Shown here: one piece after another, positions 1-9,400 of the stretch
How the letters are laid out: each line of letters starts with the position of its first letter
Numbering within the stretch: position 1 is the stretch's first letter
Origin: Cellvibrionaceae bacterium
GTDB lineage: Bacteria; Pseudomonadota; Gammaproteobacteria; Pseudomonadales; Cellvibrionaceae
DNA length: 64,000 bases
Assembly (NCBI GenBank): GCA_021151695.1
Contig: JAGKWU010000011.1
Location: 62,001 to 126,000, forward strand
Direction of reading: 5' to 3'
Program-made: the position numbers and the translations under genes
Notes under the pieces: generated by a model
What the model was told of the DNA's origin: nothing
What the model saw: only the letters and a program-made list of their open reading frames with translations
Databases searched by the model: none

Positions 1-1869
1 ATGCTGCTGGGCATATACGCCCTGATTATCTGCTCGGCGGTCATTGCCAGTGCCCGCACCTTTGGCGCGCGACTGATGGCCGAGGCAGAGGCTGCTCACC
101 AACAACAGCTTGTGAGTTTGCTGCTCCACGATTTTGAATCCCATACCAGCGACTGGCTGTGGGAGTTGAACTTGAAGGGCCAACTGATCGATCCCTCCAA
201 AAAGCTGCTGAACATTCTCGGTGTGCGCGGCCCCAGCCTTGGCAAGGTCGCTTTTATCGAGCTATTTGATCACGCGTTTGCAGAGCAGGAATACGGCGAC
301 AAGAACCCCATCACCCAGTTGCGCCAACATCTGCAAGAGCTGGTGGCCTTTCGCGAGCTGGTTGTGCCCATTGTGATCCACGGCGAGCGCAACTGGTGGC
401 AACTCACGGCCAAACCACTGTTCAACAATAATGGCGAGCCCATTGGCTGGCGCGGCGTTGGCTCCGACGTAACCCACAAGCGCACTGCCGAGCTGGAGAT
501 GCGCCGCCTGGCCAATTACGATTCACTCACCAGCCTGGCCAACCGCCATCAGTTTTATGTGCAGCTGGAAACCCTCAAAAAGCAGAGCCATTTTCACTCC
601 TGTGCGGTGTTTTTTCTCGACCTCGACAACTTTAAAAACGTTAACGATTCCCTCGGCCACGGTGTTGGCGATTTAGTGCTACAGACAGTGGCGCAGCGGT
701 TGTTGGCTGCCGTGCGCAGCAATGATTTGCTGGCGCGCCTGGGCGGCGATGAGTTTGCGCTTATCAGCTACGGGGAGGATTCCATTATTCGCGCCGGCCA
801 GCTTGCCCAGCGCCTGCTCGATACCTTTATGAAGCCCTGCATCATCAACGGCAAGGTATTGCAGGTGGGCTGCAGTATTGGGATCGCCCTGGCGCCGGAG
901 CACGGCGATGATCCCGAAACCTTGCTGCGCAATGCGGATATGGCTTTGTATGCCGCCAAATCCGCAGGGCGCCACACCTTCCGGTTTTATGAGGCGGGCA
1001 TGGATGTGGTGGCGCGCCAGAAGCTGCATTTACTCAACGACATGCGTTCGGCACTGGAGGAGCACGCGTCCACCAGTCGCCTGCTGCACAAGAATTTTAC
1101 CGAGGACCTGGTCTGGCCGCAGACTCCTATTCGCGGCCAATTCGAGATTTTCTTCCAGCCCCAGATCAAACTCGCCAGCCAGCAGATTATGGGTTTTGAA
1201 GCGCTGATTCGCTGGCACCACCCGGAGCTGGGCCTGATACCGCCCGCGCAATTTATCCCTCTCGCCGAAGAGTCCAACCTGATTATTCCCATAGGCACCT
1301 GGGTATTAGTGGAAGCCTGCAAATACGCCGCTAAATGGCCGGACAACTGGCGCATTGCCGTAAATCTCTCGGCAGTGCAATTCCGCGAGGGCAATGTGGT
1401 GGATGTAGTGCGCTGGGCGCTACAGATCAGCCGCCTTGCGCCCGAACGGCTGGAGCTGGAGATCACCGAATCCCTGTTGATCCACGACAACCTGGCGGCG
1501 CAGCAAACCCTTACCGCGCTGAGCCAACTGGGCGTGCGCATTGCCCTGGATGATTTTGGTACTGGCTATTCGTCACTCGCCTACCTGCGCCGCTTTCCAC
1601 TCAACAAACTCAAAATTGACCGCAGTTTTGTCATGGCGCTGACCCAGGATGAAAGTGCACTCGCCATCGTTAACGCGATTATTCGCCTGGCGGAAGCACT
1701 CAAGCTGGACACCACCGCGGAAGGTATAGAGTCCTTGCAGGAGGCGGAAATTCTGCGCGCCTGCGGTTGTTCGGATGCCCAGGGGTTTCATTTTGGCCGG
1801 CCCATGCCGCTGCAGGATGCCATGGCTTTTGCACGCGAATTTGATCAAAAACAAACGGCTTCGAATTAA
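1..1869 (+). CDS. GGDEF-EAL cyclic-di-GMP signalling protein, probably 5'-truncated by the window edge
   Basis: Bifunctional c-di-GMP turnover protein. The visible part starts with a hydrophobic helix (about residues 2-17), then a PAS-like segment (about 40-160), a GGDEF domain with GGDEF at 248-252 and an RSND inhibitory I-site five residues before it, and an EAL domain with EAL at 400-402, DDFGTG, KIDRSF and AEGIE motifs intact. Both synthase and phosphodiesterase activities are therefore possible. The reading frame is open from base 1 with a single membrane helix, and proteins of this class often carry more membrane segments or a periplasmic sensor, so the true start probably lies to the left. 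The HD-GYP gene 136 bases downstream points the same way, to c-di-GMP control. Confidence 0.88.
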   Translation: MLLGIYALIICSAVIASARTFGARLMAEAEAAHQQQLVSLLLHDFESHTSDWLWELNLKGQLIDPSKKLLNILGVRGPSLGKVAFIELFDHAFAEQEYGDKNPITQLRQHLQELVAFRELVVPIVIHGERNWWQLTAKPLFNNNGEPIGWRGVGSDVTHKRTAELEMRRLANYDSLTSLANRHQFYVQLETLKKQSHFHSCAVFFLDLDNFKNVNDSLGHGVGDLVLQTVAQRLLAAVRSNDLLARLGGDEFALISYGEDSIIRAGQLAQRLLDTFMKPCIINGKVLQVGCSIGIALAPEHGDDPETLLRNADMALYAAKSAGRHTFRFYEAGMDVVARQKLHLLNDMRSALEEHASTSRLLHKNFTEDLVWPQTPIRGQFEIFFQPQIKLASQQIMGFEALIRWHHPELGLIPPAQFIPLAEESNLIIPIGTWVLVEACKYAAKWPDNWRIAVNLSAVQFREGNVVDVVRWALQISRLAPERLELEITESLLIHDNLAAQQTLTALSQLGVRIALDDFGTGYSSLAYLRRFPLNKLKIDRSFVMALTQDESALAIVNAIIRLAEALKLDTTAEGIESLQEAEILRACGCSDAQGFHFGRPMPLQDAMAFAREFDQKQTASN

Positions 1870-1900
1870 AGCCAGCCAGCCTTAAAAGCTTATCTATACT

Positions 1901-1940
1901 CTACAAGACGCTATCGTCACCCTACAGAAAGCTATCGTCA
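1901..1940. repeat. Two tandem 19-bp direct repeats, 21-bp period
   Basis: Positions 1901-1919 and 1922-1940 match at 16 of 19 bases and share the exact core GCTATCGTCA. The 21-bp period is two DNA helical turns, so a protein could bind both on one face. They lie 66-105 bp before the HD-GYP start. A GC-rich hairpin (GGCCGG-GCG-CCGGCC, 1941-1955) follows directly. Function is unknown; a regulator site is inference. Confidence 0.5.
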
Positions 1941-2005
1941 GGCCGGGCGCCGGCCACATAAGTGGGCTCATTAATAATTCACGCAGCGTCGGGGTATTCG
2001 ACCTA

Positions 2006-3223
2006 ATGCTCAAACGAATCGCCGTAAAAGATGTTCGCCTCGGCATGTTTATTACCGAGCTGTGCGGCTCATGGATGGAACATCCTTTCTGGAAAACCAA
2101 GTTTTTGCTCGACGACGAAAAAGACCTCAACAGCATCCGCGAAAGCGGTATTAAAGAGTTGTGGATCGATACCGCCAAAGGGCTTGATGCCGAAGAAGTA
2201 CCCGCCAAAACCCTTGCAGAGGTAGAGCGCGAAACCGAACAAATGCTGCAGTCCTCCGTGCGCTCTCGCTTGCAGGATAAAACCAGCATGGACAATGAGG
2301 TGCAGGCGGCCAAACGCATTTGCGCCAAGGCCAAGGATGCCGTAATCGATATGTTTAACGATGCGCGCATGGGCCGCGCCGTCGAGATAGAACAAGCGCA
2401 AGCACTGGTTGAAGAAATTTCAGACTCTGTGCTGCGTCAGCCCCATGCGCTGATCAGCCTGGCGCGCCTGAAAAACGCCGACGAATATACCTATATGCAT
2501 TCGGTAGCGGTCTGCGCCCTGATGATAGCCCTCTCCCGGCAGCTCGCCCTGGACGAAGACATGGTGCACGAAGCCGGCTTGGCCGGGCTGCTGCACGATC
2601 TGGGCAAAATGGGCATCCCCAACAAAATCCTCAACAAACCCGGCAAGCTCACCGATGACGAGTTTGGCGTAGTCAAATCCCACCCGGAAATCGGCGCCAA
2701 TATTGTGATGGATAATCCTTTGGTAAGCCCCATGGTGCTGGATGTGATCATGCATCACCACGAGAAGGTCGACGGCAGCGGTTATCCCCACGGCCTCAAG
2801 GGCGAACACATCAGCCTGTTCGCCAAGATGGGCGCGGTCTGCGATGTGTATGATGCGATTACCTCCAACCGCCCCTACAAAAAAGGCTGGTCGCCCGCAG
2901 AATCCATCCGCAAGATGGCCGAGTGGAGCAAGGGGCATTTTGATGAAGCTGTGTTTCAAGCTTTCGTAAAAACCGTGGGCATCTACCCCACTGGTTCACT
3001 GGTACGGCTGGAAAGCGGCCGCCTGGGAGTGGTGGTTGAGCAGAGCGAAGCATCACTGCTCGCGCCCAAGGTGAAAGTGTTCTTCTCGATCAAAATGAAA
3101 ACGCCCATCATGCAAGAGACATTGGATCTCTCGCAGCTGCAGGGCAAAGACAAGATTCTGGGACGCGAATCCCCTGAGGACTGGGGGTTTCGCAATCTGG
3201 ATGACCTGTGGATGTCCAGCTAG
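2006..3223 (+). CDS. HD-GYP domain cyclic-di-GMP phosphodiesterase with N-terminal DUF3391
   Basis: Cytoplasmic phosphodiesterase of the HD-GYP class, which degrades c-di-GMP to pGpG/GMP. The N-terminal about 130 residues match the DUF3391 module that commonly precedes HD-GYP. The catalytic domain shows the HD pair (197-198), the following DLGKMGIP stretch, an HHE metal site (251-253) and the diagnostic DGSGYP (GYP at 259-261), so it looks active. The 405-residue length is usual for this class. The ATG at 2006 follows a 136-base gap containing a tandem direct repeat. Its neighbour upstream makes and degrades the same messenger. Input signal and target are unknown. Confidence 0.9.
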   Translation: MLKRIAVKDVRLGMFITELCGSWMEHPFWKTKFLLDDEKDLNSIRESGIKELWIDTAKGLDAEEVPAKTLAEVERETEQMLQSSVRSRLQDKTSMDNEVQAAKRICAKAKDAVIDMFNDARMGRAVEIEQAQALVEEISDSVLRQPHALISLARLKNADEYTYMHSVAVCALMIALSRQLALDEDMVHEAGLAGLLHDLGKMGIPNKILNKPGKLTDDEFGVVKSHPEIGANIVMDNPLVSPMVLDVIMHHHEKVDGSGYPHGLKGEHISLFAKMGAVCDVYDAITSNRPYKKGWSPAESIRKMAEWSKGHFDEAVFQAFVKTVGIYPTGSLVRLESGRLGVVVEQSEASLLAPKVKVFFSIKMKTPIMQETLDLSQLQGKDKILGRESPEDWGFRNLDDLWMSS

Positions 3224-3251
3224 GAAACGCCAATTTACTGCTAGATAACGC

Positions 3252-3647
3252 TTATTCCACCCGATTTACTTTTGCCCAAATCTCGCGCAGCTGATCGGCC
3301 AGCGTCATGGGATCAAAGGGTTTGGCGATGACCCCTACCGCACCCAGGTCGAGATATCCCTGCACTTCTTGCGGCTGCACTTTGGCGGTCATAAATACGA
3401 CGGGGGTACTGGCAAGCTCTGGCATTTTGCGCAACGCCTGGAAGGTTTCCGGACCATCCATACCGGGCATCATCACATCCAGCAGAACCAGGTCGGGGCC
3501 AAAGGCAACCGCCTTGGTGAGCGCCTCATTTCCCGAAGAACAGGGCTCCAGGGTAAAACCGCTAATCGCATCCAACACCATAACCGCAATGGCCTGGATG
3601 TCCGGGTCGTCCTCTACATACAAAATCTTTTGCAATGCTGCCGTCAT
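3252..3647 (-). CDS. Single-domain response regulator (CheY-like receiver)
   Basis: A 131-residue stand-alone receiver domain. The acidic pocket (Asp13, Asp14), phospho-acceptor Asp57 (in LLDVMMPG), Thr87 and Lys109 (KPF) are all present, so it should be phosphorylatable. There is no output domain. It is the third gene of a leftward operon behind two large sensor kinases (57 bases after the nearer one), so it is probably their diffusible phospho-acceptor. The ATG at 3647 begins MTAALQKILYVEDD. Convergent with the HD-GYP gene, 28 bases apart. Confidence 0.9.
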   Translation of the reverse strand: MTAALQKILYVEDDPDIQAIAVMVLDAISGFTLEPCSSGNEALTKAVAFGPDLVLLDVMMPGMDGPETFQALRKMPELASTPVVFMTAKVQPQEVQGYLDLGAVGVIAKPFDPMTLADQLREIWAKVNRVE

Positions 3648-3704
3648 ACCTTGTGTCCTTCAGCTGGTCAATTTCAAACTCTTACCACAGTTTAGTCGCA
3701 ATTT

Positions 3705-6422
3705 TTATGCCTGCGTTCCTTCACTTTGGATCAAAGGAAACTCTGCAAAAAAGCAGGAGCCCTGCCCCGTCTCGCTCTCAAAGCCTATGCGTCCCGCCAT
3801 ACGCTCTACCAATTCTTTGCTGATGGCCAACCCTAAGCCTGTGCCACCCTTTTGCCGGGAATTGGTGGCATCGGCCTGGGAGAACTTTTGGAAAATTCGC
3901 GCGCGAAACTCCGCAGGAATACCGGCACCATAATCGCGCACCGATATACGTAACCAGTCATCCTTTACGTGCAAGCTGATATCGACATGACCGTTGCGCG
4001 GTGAATACTTGGCTGCATTGGATAGCAAATTGTTGAACACTTGTTGCAAGCGAAAAGCATCTATATTGATGTGCGCCGCCGGTGCCTGGTCCTGAAGAAT
4101 GAAGCTCACACCGTAACCGTCCGCGTAGGCCTGATTCTCAACCATGGCCTGCTCCACCAGCGGACGTACCGGCTGGACTTTAAAATCAAAATACATTTTG
4201 CCGGCCAGCAGTTTTTCCATGTCGAGCAAATCATTGATCAACACGGCCAACCGCTGGCTGTTTTTGTAAGCAATAGACACTATGCCCTGGGCTTTTTCTG
4301 GCAGCGAGCCGAGCATACTGTGAGTCATCAAACCCAGGGCGCCGGTAATAGAGGTTAGCGGTGTGCGCAACTCGTGGCTGACGGTGGAGATAAATTCATT
4401 TTTCATGCGCTCTATGCGCTTTTGCTCACTGATATCCTTTACCAGTGTCCACCAGCAGCGGTCGCCTTCACCCTGATTAATTAGCGAGCCGCTAATTTCC
4501 GCTTGTAATAACTGGCCATCATGGCGACGGTAGCGTTTTTCAACGGGCCCGAAACGCCCGGTGCGCTGTATTTCTGCTGCGGCGGCATTGCTCTTTTCCC
4601 AATCTTCTTCAGGGGTGATGTCGAGGAAGGTCATTTGCGTGAGCTCTTCCTGGCTGTAGCCTATGAGCCTGCAGAACTCCGGGTTGGCCTCCAAAAATCT
4701 GCCGCTCTGCCCCACCTGGAGAATACCTATAGGAGCCATTTCAAACAGCTGCCGCAACTTGGTGGTCATGGCGTGTTTTTCCAGCTCACTGTCGTGACGC
4801 TCCTGCACATCCCAAATAAAACCGTCAATAAATTGCAGCGCGCCATTTTCCCCGTAAACACCGCGCCCGATTTCCTGTACGTGCCGCCATTCGCCATCGG
4901 CGCGACAAATGCGGTACTCAAGATCAAATACTCGATGCTCATCCAGTGCATGCTGCACCAGAGTGCTAATGCGCGGTACATCGTCAGGATGAGTAATGGC
5001 AGTGAAGGTGATCTTGCTGTCGCCGATAAAATCTTCCGCCTTATAGCCCGTGAGTTGCGCAACCGCATCGCTCAGGTAATACATGGTCCAGCTGGCGTTG
5101 TTGGCACAGCGATAAGCGGCGCCAGGGAAATTACTGAGCAGGCTGCGCAATAAATCTTCGCGCTCTTTGAGGCGATCATAAGTGGCTTTTATTTCGTTGA
5201 TATCAGTGTGCATACCCGATATCACCAACGGATGCCCTTGGGTATCGCGCGCGACCACTTTGCCGTGCACTTGTACCCACAGCCAATCGCCGCTCTTACG
5301 TTGCATTCGGAATTGGCAGGCGTAAAAATCCGTTTCGCCGGCGAGGTGTTTTTGAAGTATCTGGTAGGTTGCTTCCGTATCCTCCGGATGCAACAGACGC
5401 AACCAGGTTTCAACGGTGACAGGCGCCAACTCCGCTAAACTGTAACCCAGCATAGTGGCCCAGCGCTCGTTGATCAGGACGTTGCCACTGGGAATATCCC
5501 ATTCCCAGGTGCCAATATTGGTGCCTTCGATAATAGCTTCCAACCGCGCCCGCTCACGCTGCATCATTTGCAGGTGCGCATTGCGCTCAGTGGCATCTAT
5601 GGCAACCTCCAATACGGCGTTGACTTTTTTTCCGCTATATTGCGGCAGATGATTTACATCAAGCGCGCGTCCCTGGGGCAGAATTATTTGGGTGTTAACT
5701 ATATTGCCGGCAAAGCAACTCGCCAGCGCTGCATCCAATTGCTGACGAATCTTAATGGGGTAAATATCCCCCGGTTTTTTGCCGAGACAATCGCGCCCTT
5801 TAGCCCCTAACCATTCGGCGTATTTTTTATTAACAAATGTGTATTGGCGCTGCGCATTCAGTTCACCAATCATCACCGGAACGTTATCTGCAATAAATTG
5901 CAAGCGTGCCGAATGCTGTTGCATAGCGTCGTGAGTGGATCGCAAAATCAATAGCTGCATCACTTGGCGAGCAAGGGCTTGAAGCGCTTTTATCTGACCA
6001 TCGCTGAGTGTGCGTGGCTTGTAGTCGATAACACACAAGGTACCCAGTGCGTGCCCCTCTGCCGTGATCAGGGGCGCACCGGCGTAAAAGCGGATAAAGG
6101 GAGCGCCAGTAACCAACGCATTGTCAAAAAAACGCAAATCTTTGGTAGCGTCTTCCACCACCAATACATTTTCGGGACGCAAAATGGCGTGCGCACAAAA
6201 GGCAACATCGCGTGGTGTTTCCCTTGCATCCAGGCCAAGACAACTTTTAAACCATTGGCGATCACGATCCACCAGCGACACTACCGCAGTAGGGACATCG
6301 CACAACTGCATGGCAACCTGGGCTACATCATCAAAGCTCTGCTCGCGCGGCGTATCCAATACCGCCAGGTCATGCAGGGCCTGGATACGCAAAATTTCGT
6401 TGATGGGCAACTCTGCTTTCAT
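3705..6422 (-). CDS. Soluble GAF-multi-PAS sensor histidine kinase
   Basis: A 905-residue sensor kinase without an evident membrane segment, so probably cytoplasmic. Order: GAF domain (about 20-165), four PAS/PAC units (about 170-665; WTWEWD- and GYSLAEL-type PAS sequences), a HisKA dimerisation domain with SHELRTPL and phospho-accepting His683, and a HATPase domain with the N box (NNLLSNAAKYS), DYGAGIP and GGTGLGLAI. No receiver domain is fused to it; the free receiver downstream could serve. It starts only 6 bases after the stop of the larger kinase upstream, and both share a very similar kinase core, suggesting duplication. Ligands are unknown; the N-terminal GAF resembles those of DUF-type light/redox sensors but lacks anything decisive. 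Confidence 0.88.
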   Translation of the reverse strand: MKAELPINEILRIQALHDLAVLDTPREQSFDDVAQVAMQLCDVPTAVVSLVDRDRQWFKSCLGLDARETPRDVAFCAHAILRPENVLVVEDATKDLRFFDNALVTGAPFIRFYAGAPLITAEGHALGTLCVIDYKPRTLSDGQIKALQALARQVMQLLILRSTHDAMQQHSARLQFIADNVPVMIGELNAQRQYTFVNKKYAEWLGAKGRDCLGKKPGDIYPIKIRQQLDAALASCFAGNIVNTQIILPQGRALDVNHLPQYSGKKVNAVLEVAIDATERNAHLQMMQRERARLEAIIEGTNIGTWEWDIPSGNVLINERWATMLGYSLAELAPVTVETWLRLLHPEDTEATYQILQKHLAGETDFYACQFRMQRKSGDWLWVQVHGKVVARDTQGHPLVISGMHTDINEIKATYDRLKEREDLLRSLLSNFPGAAYRCANNASWTMYYLSDAVAQLTGYKAEDFIGDSKITFTAITHPDDVPRISTLVQHALDEHRVFDLEYRICRADGEWRHVQEIGRGVYGENGALQFIDGFIWDVQERHDSELEKHAMTTKLRQLFEMAPIGILQVGQSGRFLEANPEFCRLIGYSQEELTQMTFLDITPEEDWEKSNAAAAEIQRTGRFGPVEKRYRRHDGQLLQAEISGSLINQGEGDRCWWTLVKDISEQKRIERMKNEFISTVSHELRTPLTSITGALGLMTHSMLGSLPEKAQGIVSIAYKNSQRLAVLINDLLDMEKLLAGKMYFDFKVQPVRPLVEQAMVENQAYADGYGVSFILQDQAPAAHINIDAFRLQQVFNNLLSNAAKYSPRNGHVDISLHVKDDWLRISVRDYGAGIPAEFRARIFQKFSQADATNSRQKGGTGLGLAISKELVERMAGRIGFESETGQGSCFFAEFPLIQSEGTQA

Positions 6423-6428
6423 AGTGAC

Positions 6429-9400
6429 TTATTGCTCAGGCGCGAGTGACCGCTGGACGGCGGCGATAATATTTTCGGCGGTCTGTGGTTTTTGCAACCA
6501 TTGGATACCGGTAAACCAGGGATCATTGCGACTGCTGAATTCCTCAGCGTCAAGGTTGGCCGATATAACGATAATCGGCAAGCGTTGGGTGCTTGCATCG
6601 CTGCGCAATTGTCGAATAAGTTGCAATCCGTTTGTATCGGGCAACTTCAAATCCACGGTGATCAACTGATAACCGTAAAGCGCAATTCGCTCCATCGCCG
6701 CTTCGCCGGTATAGGCAATATCGACGCGATAATTATTACTGCGCAAAATAGTCGCCAGCAGTTCAGCCACTTCAGGATCATCTTCAATCACCAGCAGGCG
6801 GTCGCCCGTTTGATGATGGCGGTACTCAGATTTTTCGAGCAGCTTTTGCTGCGCGGCCTCAATTGGCATCTCAAAATAAAATTGCGCCCCCAGGCCCGCT
6901 TCGGAATTAAAACCTATGCGACCGCCCATGCGCTCCACAATTTCTTTGCAGATGGCCAGGCCCAAACCCGTGCCACCTTTTTGGCGTGTATCCGACGAAT
7001 CCGCCTGGGAAAATTTTTGGAAAATACGCCCGCGAAAATCATCGGCAATACCGGGACCGCGATCAATGACCGAGACACGCACTGCATTGCCCACGCGCTC
7101 AATACACACGTCAACTTGTTCGCCCTGGGGAGAAAACTTGGCGGCATTGGATAAGAAGTTGGCGAGTACTTGTTGCAGCCTGTGAGCATCCACATTGACT
7201 TTTACATCTTCGCCCACCAGGTTGCGCATTACAAATTTAACCTGAAATTGTGTTGCGTAAGATGCATTTTGTTCAATGGCTTGCTGTACCAGGAATAGCA
7301 GTGACTGGGGTTTTACATCGAAAAACATTTTGCCAGCAACCAGCTTGTCCATATCCAGCAAATCATTCACGAGATGGATTAATCGCAAACTGTTTTTGTG
7401 TGCAATGTTGAGCATTTTGGTGGCGGTATCCGGTATGGCTCCCGCTGCACCGTTGACAATAATACCGAGTGCACCGCTGATAGCCGTCAGTGGCGTGCGC
7501 AACTCGTGGCTTACAGTAGAAATAAATTCGCTCTTCATGCGATCAATACGTTTGATTTCGCTGATGTCGCGCCCCAGCAATAGATAACCAGTAATTTCAC
7601 CATCGGAACTGCGCAGCGTCGTCACCGACAAAATAACGGGCAGCGTGCTGCCGTCTTTGCGCACCCAGGTCCACTCGTTTTCATCCTCGTCGCCTTCGCG
7701 TGCACGTGCGCTTAACAAACTGAACCCCTGCCCCAACAGGTCTATTTCTTCGCGGCCAAATTCGCTGGCCAGTTTTTGCGCGCGCGTCACCAATTCTTCG
7801 GTGAGATGGAAAGGCAGCGGCGTGAGTATGTCAATCACTTCGCCTGCGCCAAAGCCCAACATATCTTCTGCGCCCTTGTTGTAAGTTTTGATCAAACCTT
7901 TGGGATCGGTGGAGATAATCGCAATACTCGCTGCATCAAAAATTGCCTCGCGCAGCGCGTTGATTTCCTGCAGGCGCAATTCGGCGCGTTTGTTTTCGGT
8001 GATGTCGACGATAAAGCCGTGCCAGAGCACGCTGTTATCCGGCAATCGCTCGGGACGCGATTCGGCATGTACCCAGATTTCACCGCGCCTGGGGTGCAAT
8101 ATACGGAAAGAGGCAATCCAGGGTGTAAGTGTCTTGGCGGATTGCGATACCGTCTGGCTGATCCAACCCAGGTCATCGCGGTGCAGGCGATCAAAGAGTT
8201 TATCGGCGGACTCCATCACCTCTTCCGGCGTGACACAGTACAAATCTTCTATGCCGGCGCTGGCATAGGGACAAATACTGGAACCATCGGGGAAGAGCTG
8301 GAATTGATAGAGGAAACCCGGCAGCTGGTCGCAAAGTTTGGCAAAACGGTCCAGCAGGGCCTGCTGTTCCGATTGGTGTTGCCAGCGCTCCAGAGTCACC
8401 CCCACCCAGCGCGCCAGCAGCCGCATAAAATCGTAATCCAGATCATCGTACGCCTGATGCCGGCTGCGTTCGGAGGCGAAATAGAGCGTCCCGTATATCT
8501 GGCTTTTGAGCCAGATGGGTACGCCTATGTAGCTCTCCACCCGCCCTTGCAAGTGAGCTACATGGTTGGCGTGATTGCCCAGTGATATATCGTCCTGGGC
8601 AAATACCTCTTCGCGCCCGAGGGTGAGCTCGCAAAAATAATTGGAGAGCGCATCTACGGCACCTTGCTCAATGCCGCCGCTGCCAATTTTTACTTTGATT
8701 TGATACCTGTGGCCCTGGACCCGGCTGACGGCACCCATGGGCAACCCGAGGTAGCGCGAGCCTATGGCCAGGGCGCGGCGCAGTTGATCCTCCGCATCCA
8801 CCACAGGAATCGAGGCAATTTCATTGAGGGCGCGCAATGCCGCCTGCTGGCGAATGACGATGATCTCGTTTTTCTTGCGATCGGTGATGTCGGTGTATAC
8901 CCCCAGCATAAGCGCCGCTTTGCCATCCGGCTGCCATTCCACCACCTTGCCGCGGGTAAATATCCATTTGTAGCTGCCGTCGGCGATGCGCAGGCGGTAC
9001 TCGTTTTCGAACATGGGGGTTTCGCCTTTGATGTGGCGAATCATCTCTGTATAGCTGGCGCGCTTGTCGCTGGGATGAACGCGGCTGAGCCACTCCTCGA
9101 TATCTGCCCGACTGTCATCTGCCGGCAGCCCGCAGAGTGCTCGCCATTCGGCCGAAAAGACGGCGCGATTATTGGTGATATTCCACTCCCAAAAGCCGGA
9201 TTCACTGCTGACCAATGCCAAGGTCAAACGCTGGCGGGATTGCTCGCTGGAGTCGCGCTCCTGCTGCAATTGCTCGCTGTGCGCATTGAGCATCTGGTAC
9301 ACCAGCCGCTGGTTGTAGCGAAACAGCAGCCAGAGTACCGCCAGCGCAACCAGCCAGCCGATCATATAGCGCAGGTAGAGGTCCTGCCGTCCGGTTCGGT

